Shown here in pieces: positions 8,634 to 17,970 of a DNA stretch of 64,000 bases. This DNA is from an uncultured Eubacteriales bacterium (GTDB lineage Bacteria > Bacillota > Clostridia > TANB77 > CAG-508). How positions within the stretch are numbered: position 1 is the first letter of the stretch; every line of letters starts with the position of its first letter. The notes under the pieces were generated by a model. The model made no database searches and was not told the origin of the DNA. It worked only from the letters and a program-made list of their open reading frames with translations. A program made the position numbers and the translations under genes. The stretch lies in assembly GCA_949288175.1 (NCBI GenBank), contig CASEIV010000009.1, positions 1 through 64,000 of the forward strand, read 5' to 3'.

Positions 8634-9533
8634 ATGTTTCAATTTTTTGCAAATATTTTTGGCTATTTATTAGCTTTTATATATGGATTTATAAATAATT
8701 ATGGGTTAGCTATTATTGTTTTTACCATTTTTATAAAGATTTTATTTATTCCTTTTTCAGTTAAACAGCAAAGAACAATGAAGAAAACGGCTAAGATTCA
8801 AGAACAAATGAAAGTTATTCAATTTAAATATAAAAATAATCCTGAAAAAATGAATCAAGAAATGATGGAATTATATAAAACAGAAAAGATGAGTCCATTT
8901 AGTGGGTGTTTAACAGCGATCATACAAATTATTCTTTTATTCTCAATCTTTTATTTAGTAAGATCACCATTAACATATATGCAAAATATACCAGAAGAGA
9001 ATATGAATAATTATATAACACAATTACAGGAAAGTGGCAAACCCGTAAGCTCAGCTTATCCAGAAATTGATATTATTAGAGAATATGAATTTTTAAAAGA
9101 GAAAAATCCAGATGATGAATATATTGATAGAGCAAATCTAGAAATGAATTTTTTAGGATTAGACTTAAGTAAAGTACCACAACAAAATCTAACAGATTTC
9201 ACAGTATATATCATCCCAATATTATATATTGCTTCTTCTTTTATATCAATAAAATTATCAACATCAATGCAACAAAAGAATCAAAAAAAAGCAAAGGAAA
9301 GTGTTCCAATAGACGGAACAACAGGAAAAGAATTAGTTCCAGAAGAAGAAAATAATGAGATGGATGCTATCATGCAAACAAATAAAATGATGTCATGGTT
9401 TATGCCATTAATGTCTGTATCTGTTGCAATGATTGCACCATTAGGATTGGCTTTATATTGGTTGACAAATAACATTTTGATGATTATGGAAAGATTGATT
9501 TTTAATAAAGTAATAAAAACTGAGGAGGAATAG
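8634..9533 (+). CDS. yidC: Membrane protein insertase YidC/SpoIIIJ
   Basis: Oxa1-type insertase acting alone or with SecYEG. The start is the ATG giving MFQFFANIFGYLL because AGGAGG lies 7 nt upstream; an in-frame ATG at 8613 lacks one and overlaps yidD. The 299-aa protein has several membrane helices, the positively charged cytoplasmic loop VKQQRTMKKTAKIQEQMKVI, and MSPFSGCLTAIIQI, which match Oxa1 motifs. No N-terminal lipobox Cys is apparent, and there is an unusually long extracytoplasmic loop (about residues 115-185). In spore formers one YidC copy (SpoIIIJ) is needed in the forespore; jag follows directly. Confidence 0.93.
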   Translation: MFQFFANIFGYLLAFIYGFINNYGLAIIVFTIFIKILFIPFSVKQQRTMKKTAKIQEQMKVIQFKYKNNPEKMNQEMMELYKTEKMSPFSGCLTAIIQIILLFSIFYLVRSPLTYMQNIPEENMNNYITQLQESGKPVSSAYPEIDIIREYEFLKEKNPDDEYIDRANLEMNFLGLDLSKVPQQNLTDFTVYIIPILYIASSFISIKLSTSMQQKNQKKAKESVPIDGTTGKELVPEEENNEMDAIMQTNKMMSWFMPLMSVSVAMIAPLGLALYWLTNNILMIMERLIFNKVIKTEEE

Positions 9534-9537
9534 CAAG

Positions 9538-10236
9538 ATGGAAAAAACAATTATTTCAGAAGGAAGAACAACGAATGAAGCAATAGAAAATGGGCTAAAA
9601 CAATTAAGAGTTTCAAAAGATAAAGTAGAAATAAAAGTATTAGAAAATGAAGAAAAAAGAAGTTTTTTTAGTATTTTGGCACCAAGAGTTGTCAAAGTAG
9701 AAATGACATTAAAAGAAGAAAAAAAAGAAAAGAAAGAAGTAAAAACTAAAAAAATCATCGAATTATCAGAAGAAGAACAAGAAAAAGCTGAAGAAAATGT
9801 AAAAACATTTATGGAAGAAATGATAAAAGAATTACCAGAAAATACAACTTATGTAATACATAAAGATAAAACAAGTTTAAATATAGAAATTTCAAATGAA
9901 AATTTAGGTTTTCTAATTGGATATAGGGGAGAGACATTATATGCTTTCCAAAGCATTTTATCAGCAATTGCAGGAAAAGATATAGACAAAAAGGTTAGAG
10001 TGATTTTAGATATTGAAGGATATAAAGCAAAAAGAGAAAAAACATTAGAAGAACTTGCAGAAAAGGTAGCAAAGACTGTTATAAGAACAAGAAAACCTGT
10101 TAAATTAGAGCCTATGCAAGCATATGAAAGAAAAATTATTCATAGTAAATTACAACAAAATGATAAAGTACAGACAGAAAGTATAGGGGAAGAACCTAAT
10201 AGAAGAATTGTTATTTCTTTAAAGAAAACGAGATAA
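9538..10236 (+). CDS. jag: RNA-binding protein Jag/KhpB (SpoIIIJ-associated)
   Basis: A 232-aa protein with an N-terminal Jag_N domain (residues 1-55, SEGRTTNEAIENGLKQL and the FFSILAPR-type end), a charged linker rich in Glu/Lys, a KH domain (about 110-160, with LGFLIGYRGETLYAFQSIL) and an R3H domain (about 165-230, with LEPMQAYERKIIHSKLQ). The KhpA/KhpB complex binds RNA and affects cell-envelope growth in related bacteria. It starts 4 nt after yidC, with GAGGAGG upstream. Confidence 0.93.
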   Translation: MEKTIISEGRTTNEAIENGLKQLRVSKDKVEIKVLENEEKRSFFSILAPRVVKVEMTLKEEKKEKKEVKTKKIIELSEEEQEKAEENVKTFMEEMIKELPENTTYVIHKDKTSLNIEISNENLGFLIGYRGETLYAFQSILSAIAGKDIDKKVRVILDIEGYKAKREKTLEELAEKVAKTVIRTRKPVKLEPMQAYERKIIHSKLQQNDKVQTESIGEEPNRRIVISLKKTR

Positions 10237-10482
10237 AATAAAAATTTGAGGTCAAAGGTCAAATTTTATACGGAAATTGTATAAATTGCCTATGGTCTCT
10301 ATTTTTTATCTTTATAAATACTGATTTTTTAATTTTTATATTTTTATACGAAAAAAATTGAAAAAATGATTAAGTAAAAGACTATTTCCATGTAATAAAA
10401 ATAGATAATTTTTCTATAAGTATTTTAAAAATTGACATAATATGATATAATCATGATTAACAAAAAAAGAGAGGTGAATTTC

Positions 10483-11854
10483 ATGAGTACAATCGCTTCC
10501 ATATCTACGGCTCCTCGGAATTGGGGGAATTGGTATTGTTAGAATGAGTGGAAAAAATTGCTTTGAAATATTAGAAAAAATATTCAAACCAAAAAAACAG
10601 GAGAACATAGAAAATATAAAAGGATATACCATGAAATATGGGTATATTGTAGAAAATGAAAAAATAATTGATGAAGTATTGGTTTCTTATTTTAAAGAGC
10701 CTATGAGTTATACAACAGAAAATATGTGCGAAATCAACTCTCATGGTGGAAATGTTGTTATGAAAAAAATATTAGAATTATGCTTAAAAAATGGGGCACA
10801 ATTGGCAGAACCGGGGGAATTTACGAAAAGAGCATTTTTAAATGGTAGAATTGATTTAACACAGGCAGAGTCTGTTATTGATGTGATTAATGCCAAAAGT
10901 GAAAAAGAAGTACAAGCAGGTATAAAACAATTAGAAGGTGGTTTATCTAAAGAAATTTCTACAATTAAACAAGAAATTTTAGATGTTATGGTAAATATAG
11001 AGGTAGCTATTGATTATCCAGAATATGATGTAGAAGAAGTTACGAATAATGAAATTACAAATATGTTAAATAGTGTAGAAATTAAGTTAAATAAACTAGA
11101 AAAAAGTTTTGATAATGGAAAAATATTAAAAGAGGGAATAAAAACAGCTATTATAGGAAAACCAAACGCAGGGAAATCTTCTTTATTAAACAGGATTTTA
11201 AAAGAGGATAGAGCAATTGTAACTGAATTTGAAGGAACAACAAGGGATACGATAGAAGAATATGTAAATATAAATGGGATTCCTTTAAAATTAATTGATA
11301 CAGCAGGTATCAGAAATGCAAAAGATGAGGTAGAAAAGATAGGAATTTATAAATCAAAAGAAATTGCAAAAAATGCAGATTTAATTATAGCTATTTTTGA
11401 TGCCTCTAAAGAATTGTCAAAAGAAGATAAAGAGATTCTAGAAATTATAAAAGGAAAAAAGGTCATTATTTTATTAAATAAAATAGATTTACAGCAAAAA
11501 TTAAATAAAGAAGATAAAGATTTTAAAGAAGTCACAGATAGTATTATAGAGATATCTGCATTAAATAATATAGGAATTGATGATGTATATGCAGAAATTA
11601 CAAAATTATTTGAAATAAATGAGATTAATTTAGATAATGACTTAGTGATTACCAATATCAGGCATAAAAATCTAATTCATCAAGCAATCGAAAGTATAAA
11701 TAAAACAAAAGAGACAATACAAGAAAAGATGCCAATTGATATTATTGCTGTATATATAAAAGAGATTTTAGAAGATTTAGGAAATATTACTGGAGAATTT
11801 GTAACAGAAGATATTATTAATGAAATTTTTTCAAAGTTCTGTTTAGGAAAATAA
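10483..11854 (+). CDS. mnmE: tRNA modification GTPase MnmE, frame broken near the start
   Basis: With MnmG it adds the (carboxy)aminomethyl group to U34 of certain tRNAs. The expected start is the ATG at 10483 behind GAGGTG, giving MSTIASISTAP; the frame then hits a stop at 10540. Dropping one base near 10516 joins TAP to GIGGIGIVRMSG, the normal MnmE text, and gives a 456-aa protein of usual size. The rest is intact: formyl-THF binding N-domain, G1 GKPNAGKSSLLN, G2 around EGTTRDTIEE, DTAGIR, NKID and C-terminal FCLGK. As written, only an internal start at 10544 would yield a protein lacking about 20 residues. Assembly error or true frameshift cannot be told apart here. Confidence 0.85.
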
Positions 11855-12344
11855 TCTTACTAGTGACAAGCGAGAATCAAAAATAAGCAAAAAACAATCA
11901 AGAAAAATGTAATTTTATACAAAGCTACAAAAATAAGCTTAAAATTGATTTTGAAAGCAAATAGAACTAGGCAATAAAAATATATGAAAAATAAAAATAT
12001 AAAATACTAAAAATATATAAAGCCAAAGAAAAAATATATAAGAAATATAAAAAATAGTAATAAAGAAAATGAAAAAGTAAAAAAAGAACAAGAAAGTTTA
12101 AAAAATTTACTTATCAATCAATGTAAACAAGGGGCGAACAAAAATCGAGCAACAATAGGAAAATAGCGAACTTTGACAAATCGATACATAAAAAACAAAG
12201 GTTATGTACACTGTGTTCGCAAAACAAATGATTGATAAAAAGGCACTATTCAAAAAATGGTTTTACTAAAAAGTAAAATTAAAAACAAAAAAAGAACAAA
12301 ACAAAACTTTCTGTTTCACACGGAATGAAAAAAGGAGAGAAAAA
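11855..12344. other. 490-bp gap between mnmE and mnmG without a gene
   Basis: No supported open frame. The region is A-rich on the plus strand. The segment near 11876-11897 (AGCGAGAATCAAAAATAAGC) resembles the reverse complement of the 3895-3919 element in the recF-dnaN gap. A TTGACA at about 12174 may be a promoter for mnmG, but I see no good -10 element at the right distance. Confidence 0.4.
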
Positions 12345-14219
12345 ATGGAATATAATGCAGGAGAATATGATGTAGCTGTTGTTGGTGCAGGACATGCTGG
12401 TTGTGAAGCAGCACTTGCATCGGCAAGATTAGGAATGAAAACATTAATTTTTTCAATTAGCTTAGAAGCAATTGCCAATATGCCATGTAATCCACATATT
12501 GGAGGAAGCTCTAAAGGACATCTGGTAAGAGAAATTGATGCCTTAGGTGGAGAAATGGGAAAAAATATTGATAAAACCATGATACAAATTAAAATGCTAA
12601 ATACTTCAAAAGGTCCAGCAGTGCATTCTTTAAGAGCACAAGCTGATAGAAAAAGATATCAAGCAGAAATGAAACATACTTTAGAAAAACAAGAAAACCT
12701 AGAAGTCAAACAAGGGGAGATAGTAGATATCGTTGTTGAAGATGGAAAAGTAAAAGCAATCAAAACAGATGTTGGAGCGGTTTATAAAGTAAAGACAGTT
12801 ATTTTAGCAACAGGTACATATTTAAAAGGAAAGATTTTTATTGGAGAATTTTCAAAAGAAAGTGGACCTGATGGTGTAGCAGCAGCCAATAAATTATCAG
12901 ATGTTTTAAAAAACTTAGGAATCCCTTTAGTAAGATTTAAAACAGGAACACCAGCTAGAATTAACAGAAGAAGTATAGATTTTAGTAAAATGGAAATTCA
13001 AAAAGGAGACCAAGGAATAGAAGCATTCTCTTTTGAAGATGAACCGAAAGATTTTGAACAAGTAGATTGTTATTTAACCTATACAAATGAAAAAACACAT
13101 GAAATTATCAGAAATAATTTACATAGATCACCATTATATGCTGGGAAAATTGAAGGTACAGGACCTAGATATTGTCCTTCAATAGAAGATAAAGTGGTGA
13201 GATTTAGTGATAAGCCAAGACATCAAGCATTTGTAGAACCAGTAGGATTAGATACAGAAGAAATGTATATACAAGGAATGAGCTCATCACTTCCAGAAGA
13301 TGTGCAAATTGCTCTTTATAGAACAATACCAGGGTTAGAATATGCAGAATTTACGAGACCTGCTTATGCAATCGAATATGATTGTATAGACCCATCAAAC
13401 TTGAAATTATCTTTAGAATATAAAGGAATTGATGGATTATTTATGGCGGGACAAATTAATGGAACTTCAGGATATGAAGAAGCAGCAGCACAAGGCTTAA
13501 TAGCAGGAATCAATGCAGTACAAAAAATCAAAGGAAAAGAACCATTAATCTTAGATAGATCACAAGCATATATTGGTGTTCTGATTGATGATATAGCTAC
13601 AAAAGGAACAAATGAACCATATAGAATGATGACATCTAGGGCAGAATATAGACTACTTTTAAGGCAAGATAATGCAGATTTGAGATTAACGACAATTGGA
13701 CATGAAATTGGATTAATATCAGATGAACGATACCAAAGATTTTTAAAGAAAAAAGAAAATATAGAAAAAGAAAAAGAAAGATTACGCCATTTGGTTGTAA
13801 AACCAACAGAAAAAGTAAATACATTTCTAGTAGAGCAAGGAACTTCAGAACTAACAAACGGAACAAAAATGGCAGAATTACTAAAAAGACCAGAATTAAA
13901 TTATCAGAATCTAAGTGAAATAGATGAAAATAGACCTGAACTTTCAATACAAGAACAAGAAGAAGTAGAAATTCAGATAAAATATGAAGGATATATTAAA
14001 TTACAAGAAGCACAGGTAGAAAAATTTAAAAAATTAGAAGAAAAAATATTACCAGATGATGTGGATTATGAAAAAATCAAAGGAATTAGTTTGGAAGGAA
14101 GACAAAAATTAAATAAATTCAAACCACATTCAATTGGACAGGCATCAAGAATATCAGGAGTTTCACCTGCTGATGTATCTGTACTTTTAATTTATTTACA
14201 ACAATTGAAAGAAAAATAA
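12345..14219 (+). CDS. mnmG: tRNA uridine-5-carboxymethylaminomethyl modification enzyme MnmG
   Basis: FAD-dependent partner of MnmE. The 624-aa protein has the N-terminal dinucleotide-binding motif [19 protein letters not shown] (about residues 11-29), [24 protein letters not shown], the [17 protein letters not shown] signature and [21 protein letters not shown], all typical of GidA. The C-terminal helical domain that contacts MnmE and tRNA is present ([18 protein letters not shown]). GGAGAG precedes the ATG. It lies 490 bp after mnmE and is followed by a palindromic repeat. Confidence 0.97.
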   Translation: MEYNAGEYDVAVVGAGHAGCEAALASARLGMKTLIFSISLEAIANMPCNPHIGGSSKGHLVREIDALGGEMGKNIDKTMIQIKMLNTSKGPAVHSLRAQADRKRYQAEMKHTLEKQENLEVKQGEIVDIVVEDGKVKAIKTDVGAVYKVKTVILATGTYLKGKIFIGEFSKESGPDGVAAANKLSDVLKNLGIPLVRFKTGTPARINRRSIDFSKMEIQKGDQGIEAFSFEDEPKDFEQVDCYLTYTNEKTHEIIRNNLHRSPLYAGKIEGTGPRYCPSIEDKVVRFSDKPRHQAFVEPVGLDTEEMYIQGMSSSLPEDVQIALYRTIPGLEYAEFTRPAYAIEYDCIDPSNLKLSLEYKGIDGLFMAGQINGTSGYEEAAAQGLIAGINAVQKIKGKEPLILDRSQAYIGVLIDDIATKGTNEPYRMMTSRAEYRLLLRQDNADLRLTTIGHEIGLISDERYQRFLKKKENIEKEKERLRHLVVKPTEKVNTFLVEQGTSELTNGTKMAELLKRPELNYQNLSEIDENRPELSIQEQEEVEIQIKYEGYIKLQEAQVEKFKKLEEKILPDDVDYEKIKGISLEGRQKLNKFKPHSIGQASRISGVSPADVSVLLIYLQQLKEK

Positions 14220-14237
14220 AATAAGAATTAATAGCAA

Positions 14238-14348
14238 AGTTGCCAAAGGGGACGGGCCATTTTGGCAACTTTTATAAAATAGTAAAAACATGAGAATATG
14301 AAACTATGAAAATAGAGTTGCCAAAATGACCCGTCCCCTTTGGCAACT
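14238..14348. repeat. GGTTGCC-type palindromic element between mnmG and rsmG
   Basis: A 33-bp arm at 14238-14270 and its near-perfect reverse complement at 14316-14348 (one mismatch), separated by 45 bp. Each arm itself ends in AGTTGCCA / TGGCAACT, so each can fold alone. The core CCAAAGGGGACG recurs at 46725-46804 and 63178-63281. There is no T-run, so it is not a standard terminator. Confidence 0.75.
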
Positions 14349-14365
14349 AAAGAAAGGAATCATAA

Positions 14366-15088
14366 ATGGATATAAAAGAATTTTCTAATCTAATGATAGA
14401 ACATGGTAAAGAAATCAATATTGTGTTTACAGAGGAACAACTGCAAAAATTTTATCAATATATGAATTTATTAATTGAATGGAATGAAAAGATAAATTTG
14501 ACAGCAATTGTTGAGCCAAAAGAAATCATATTAAAGCATTTTATTGATTCTTTGACGATTGTGAAATATTTGGAACAAAATAAAACGGTTATTGATATTG
14601 GAACTGGAGCTGGTTTTCCAGGAATCCCTATAAAGATAATAAGAGAAGATTTAAAAATTACATTATTAGATTCATTAAATAAAAGAATTAATTTTTTAAA
14701 TGAAGTCATAAAAGAATTAGGATTAAAAAACATAACTGCTGTACATGCTAGAATTGAAGAATATGCAAAAAATAAACAATATAGAGAAACATTTGATGTG
14801 GCTACTTCAAGAGCGGTTGCAAATTTGACTACTTTGTCAGAGTATATGTTGCCAATGGTTACAATAAATGGAATGGCCATATGTATGAAAGGTTCTGAAG
14901 TGAATGAAGAAATTTCTAAAAGTAAAAATTCTATAAAATTGTTAGGAGGGGAAATTCGTAAGATAGAAGAATTTACACTTCCAAAAAGTGATAATCAAAG
15001 GAATTTAATTCTAGTGAAAAAAATAAAACAGACACCTAGCAAATATCCTAGAAAGCCTGGTATTCCTTCAAAAGAGCCACTTTATTAA
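14366..15088 (+). CDS. rsmG: 16S rRNA (guanine527-N7)-methyltransferase RsmG
   Basis: SAM-dependent methyltransferase of the small subunit rRNA. The 240-aa protein has the family's WNEKINLTAI motif, SAM-binding DIGTGAGFPGIPIKI and the downstream RAVANL region. It follows mnmG as in most Firmicutes. AGAAAGGA lies ahead of the ATG. The basic C-terminus (KKIKQTPSKYPRKPGIPSKEPL) is a usual ending. A terminator follows. Confidence 0.95.
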   Translation: MDIKEFSNLMIEHGKEINIVFTEEQLQKFYQYMNLLIEWNEKINLTAIVEPKEIILKHFIDSLTIVKYLEQNKTVIDIGTGAGFPGIPIKIIREDLKITLLDSLNKRINFLNEVIKELGLKNITAVHARIEEYAKNKQYRETFDVATSRAVANLTTLSEYMLPMVTINGMAICMKGSEVNEEISKSKNSIKLLGGEIRKIEEFTLPKSDNQRNLILVKKIKQTPSKYPRKPGIPSKEPLY

Positions 15089-15105
15089 AGATAAAAAAAT
15101 AAAAG

Positions 15106-15149
15106 AAAAAAAGTCAAAAAAATTGTGAAATTTTGTTGACTTTTTTTTT
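15106..15149 (+). terminator. Terminator after rsmG
   Basis: AAAAAAAGTCAA pairs with TTGACTTTTTTT around an AT-rich inner segment that can also pair (AAAAATT/AAATTTT), followed by T9. It separates rsmG from parA. Confidence 0.7.
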
Positions 15150-15224
15150 ATATTTATATATGATTATAATAGAACACAAACAAACTAAAGAGTAAATATT
15201 AACTAAAAATGGAGGCGAAAGATT

Positions 15225-16013
15225 TTGGGAAAAGTTATATCAGTTGCAAACCAAAAAGGGGGCGTTGGAAAAACAACGACGACCGTTAATTTAAGTACAA
15301 TATTAGCAAAAAAAGGGAAAAAAGTATTATTGATAGATGCTGACCCTCAAGGAAATGCAACAAGTGGATTAGGAATTGAAAAAGAAGTAGAGTTTTCTAC
15401 TTATGATATTTTAGTAAATGATACAGAGATAAAACAAGCATTTCAAAAAACAGTTATAAAAAATCTGTTGCTATGTCCTTCAAACATGAACTTAGCAGGA
15501 GCAGAAGTAGAACTAGTATCTATGATGTCAAGAGAACAAAGACTAAAAGAAAAATTAGAAGAAGTAAAAGATAGCTTTGACTATATTTTTATAGATTGTC
15601 CTCCATCATTAGGACTAATTACATTAAATGCTTTTACAGCTTCAGATAGTGTATTAATTCCTGTACAATGTGAATATTTTGCACTAGAAGGATTAGGACA
15701 ACTGTTAAATACTGTAAATTTAGTAAAAAAACATTTAAATAAGACAATTATGATAGAAGGAGCTTTACTTACAATGTATGACATAAGAACCAATTTATCA
15801 AATCAAGTTGTGAAAGAAGTAAAAAAATATTTTAATGATAAAGTGTATAAAACAGTCATACCAAGAAATGTAAGATTAAGTGAGGCACCAAGTTATGGAA
15901 TGCCTATCACAGAATATGACCCTAGATCAAAAGGGGCAAAAGCTTATGCAAAATTTGCAAAAGAATTTTTGAAATTAAATGAAGAAGAGAAGAAAGCAAA
16001 ACATATGATGTAA
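15225..16013 (+). CDS. parA: Chromosome partitioning ATPase ParA/Soj
   Basis: Deviant Walker-A ATPase that works with ParB in origin segregation and can modulate DnaA. The 262-aa protein starts MGKVISVANQKGGVGKTTTTVNLS, with the signature Lys at KGGVGKTT, DADPQGNATSGLG, and IDCPPSLG. The start codon is TTG at 15225, supported by GGAGG 9 nt upstream and by alignment of the N-terminus with the family. A TATAAT at 15165-15170 may belong to its promoter. parB follows at 78 bp. Confidence 0.95.
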   Translation: MGKVISVANQKGGVGKTTTTVNLSTILAKKGKKVLLIDADPQGNATSGLGIEKEVEFSTYDILVNDTEIKQAFQKTVIKNLLLCPSNMNLAGAEVELVSMMSREQRLKEKLEEVKDSFDYIFIDCPPSLGLITLNAFTASDSVLIPVQCEYFALEGLGQLLNTVNLVKKHLNKTIMIEGALLTMYDIRTNLSNQVVKEVKKYFNDKVYKTVIPRNVRLSEAPSYGMPITEYDPRSKGAKAYAKFAKEFLKLNEEEKKAKHMM

Positions 16014-16091
16014 ATTCTAAAAAGAAGTAAATTTTAGATAGATAGTTTAGAATATAAAATAGAAATTGAAAAATAAAGGAGGAATATATAC

Positions 16092-16931
16092 ATGGCAAAA
16101 ATGTCAGGATTAGGAAAAGGCTTAGATGCATTATTTGGACCAGCACCAGAAGAAGAACAAATGCAAGAAAATGATATATTAAAAAATTTAAAGGTAACAG
16201 AAGTAGAGCCTAATAGAGATCAACCAAGAAAGAATTTTGATCAAGAAGCATTAGAAGAATTAGCAGAATCTATAAAAGAATATGGATTAATCCAACCAAT
16301 TGTTGTAACCAAAAAAGATGGGTATTATGGAATTGTCGCAGGAGAAAGAAGATGGAGAGCTTCAAAAATAGCGGGATTAACAGAAATCCCAGCAATTATA
16401 AGAGAAGACAATGAAAGAATTAATTCTGAAATTTCATTAATAGAAAATATGCAAAGAGAAGACTTAAACCCTTATGAAAAAGCTTTAGGAGTTAGAACAT
16501 TAATTGATAATTATGGATTATCACAAGAAGAAGTAGCTAAAAAACTAGGAAAAGGAAGAAGTACGATTGCCAATATTGTTAGAATTTTAAATTTAGAGCC
16601 TAGAGTATTAGAAATGGCAAAAGAGGGTAAATTAACAGAGGGACATTGTAAAGCATTACTTGCTATTACAGATCCAGAAAAACAATATAAAACAGCTATA
16701 CAAATGTTAGAAAGAGGAGCAACTGTAAGACAAGTTGAGAAAAAAGCAAGAGTAAAAGAAACAAAAGAGGAATTAGATAGAAATCATATATTATATAAAA
16801 GTATAGAAGATAATTTTCAAAATTTCTTTGGCTCTAAAGTAAGATTAGATGCAGGAAAACGAAGAGGAAAAATTATTATAGAATATACTTCTAATGATGA
16901 TTTAGAAAGAATATTGAATTTAATAAAATAA
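16092..16931 (+). CDS. parB: Chromosome partitioning protein ParB/Spo0J
   Basis: CTP-dependent DNA clamp that loads at parS sites. The 279-aa protein has the N-terminal GLGKGLDALFG, the CTPase boxes (NRDQPRKNF, GERRWRASKIAGLTEIPAI and ENMQREDLNPYEKA), and a helix-turn-helix region (LSQEEVAKKLGKGRSTIANIVRIL). The C-terminal dimerisation part is present. AGGAGG precedes the ATG. I did not find a perfect parS 16-mer (TGTTNCACGTGAAACA) in this window, although TTTCACACGGAATGAAA at about 12313 is loosely similar. The alternative Noc is less likely given the adjacent parA. Confidence 0.94.
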   Translation: MAKMSGLGKGLDALFGPAPEEEQMQENDILKNLKVTEVEPNRDQPRKNFDQEALEELAESIKEYGLIQPIVVTKKDGYYGIVAGERRWRASKIAGLTEIPAIIREDNERINSEISLIENMQREDLNPYEKALGVRTLIDNYGLSQEEVAKKLGKGRSTIANIVRILNLEPRVLEMAKEGKLTEGHCKALLAITDPEKQYKTAIQMLERGATVRQVEKKARVKETKEELDRNHILYKSIEDNFQNFFGSKVRLDAGKRRGKIIIEYTSNDDLERILNLIK

Positions 16932-16945
16932 AGGAAGGTGATTGG

Positions 16946-17476
16946 ATGGAGACAATACTAGAATTTTTAAAAACAGATACTTTTCTAATCATAAATGCTA
17001 TCGTGTTATGTGTGCTTTTTATAGGATTTTTTATCATGTTAGTAAGACTTCACTCTATCAATAAAAGTTATAAAACTTTTTTGAAGAAATTAGGAAATGG
17101 GGAAAATATAGAAGAAGATTTAGAAAATTATATGTATAGAGTAGAAAGAGTTGAAAAACAGAATGCAGAAATTAGAAATCTTATAGATGCAATAGATACG
17201 AATATGGATAGTTGTATTCAAAAGATAGGTATTGTTAGATACAATGCATTTAAAGATACGGGAAGTGATTTGAGTTTTGCACTTGCTATGTTAGATGAAA
17301 AGAATAATGGAGTTGTTTTAAATGGGATTTATTCTAGAGAGATGTCTAATATATATGCAAAACCTGTAGAAAATGGAAAATCTAAATATACGATTTCTGA
17401 AGAAGAACAAGAAGCCATACAAAAGGCTATAGAAAATAAAGGAATATATAAGGTTAGAGAACAGAAAGAAAGATAA
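16946..17476 (+). CDS. DUF4446 family membrane-anchored protein
   Basis: A 176-aa protein with one N-terminal membrane helix (about residues 15-35), a coiled-coil-like middle (EDLENYMYRVERVEKQNAEIRNLIDAID) and a conserved C-terminal half with DTGSDLSFALAMLDEKNNGVVL and SKYTISEEEQEAI. These match the DUF4446 family, which commonly follows parB in Clostridia. Function is unknown. It starts 14 nt after parB with AAGGAAGGTG upstream, so it is probably co-transcribed with parAB. Confidence 0.85.
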   Translation: METILEFLKTDTFLIINAIVLCVLFIGFFIMLVRLHSINKSYKTFLKKLGNGENIEEDLENYMYRVERVEKQNAEIRNLIDAIDTNMDSCIQKIGIVRYNAFKDTGSDLSFALAMLDEKNNGVVLNGIYSREMSNIYAKPVENGKSKYTISEEEQEAIQKAIENKGIYKVREQKER

Positions 17477-17520
17477 AAAACAGAAATCTGAGAAAAAAGA
17501 AAAATAAATAAAATTTGCTA

Positions 17521-17549
17521 TTGACAAATGTTCTTAAAAATGCTAAGAT
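17521..17549 (+). promoter_or_regulatory. tRNA-Ser promoter
   Basis: TTGACA at 17521-17526 and TAAGAT at 17544-17549 with a 17-bp spacer, about 33 bp before the tRNA 5' end. Confidence 0.65.
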
Positions 17550-17581
17550 AAATACTGTCGCTGGACATTTGTCTTCGATAT

Positions 17582-17673
<92 letters not shown>

Positions 17674-17680
17674 ACATAAT

Positions 17681-17716
17681 AAAAGTTAGATAAGATAAAA
17701 CTATCTAACTTTTATT
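17681..17716 (+). terminator. Terminator after tRNA-Ser(UGA)
   Basis: AAAAGTTAGATA and TATCTAACTTTT form a perfect 12-bp stem with a 9-nt loop, followed by a T-rich tail. Confidence 0.8.
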
Positions 17717-17733
17717 TATAAAAAAATTCATAT

Positions 17734-17823
17734 GGAGATGTACCCAAGTGGTGAAGGGGACTGTTTGCTAAACAGTTAGGTCCCGAAAGGGGCGCGGAGG
17801 TTCGAACCCTCTCATCTCCGCCA
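17734..17823 (+). tRNA. tRNA-Ser (anticodon GCU)
   Basis: A class II tRNA. The acceptor GGAGATG pairs with CATCTCC, then G and an encoded CCA. The anticodon stem-loop CTGTTTGCTAAACAG displays GCT. The variable arm GGTCCCGAAAGGGGCGC and T-loop GGTTCGAACC are present. Confidence 0.95.
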
Positions 17824-17826
17824 AAG

Positions 17827-17864
17827 ATGATATAAGGTAAGTGATTGCTTTATATCATTTTTTT
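17827..17864 (+). terminator. Terminator after tRNA-Ser(GCU)
   Basis: ATGATATAA pairs with TTATATCAT across a 14-nt loop, followed by T7. Confidence 0.7.
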
Positions 17865-17888
17865 GTCAAAATAAAATATAAAAATTTA

Positions 17889-17916
17889 TTGTAAAAAATA
17901 TATAGTTTGGTATAAT
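17889..17916 (+). promoter_or_regulatory. Candidate promoter of the glycosyltransferase-like gene
   Basis: TTGTAA at 17889-17894 and a perfect TATAAT at 17911-17916 with a 16-bp spacer, 55 bp before the ATG at 17971. Confidence 0.45.
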
Positions 17917-17970
17917 GGAAGATATAAAAGAAATAAAAAATATAGATTAAGGAGTAGAAAAAAGAGAATA

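Noticed and set aside
10432..10451. TTGACA and TATAAT upstream of mnmE as a promoter
   Set aside because: The spacing is only 8 bp, far from 16-18; one of the two elements may be real with an unseen partner.
12313..12330. parS-like site (TTTCACACGGAATGAAA)
   Set aside because: Too many mismatches to the consensus palindrome TGTTNCACGTGAAACA; no perfect parS was seen in the window.
15136..15170. TTGACT and TATAAT upstream of parA as a promoter
   Set aside because: The spacer is 23 bp and the TTGACT lies in the rsmG terminator stem, so only the -10 element is plausible.
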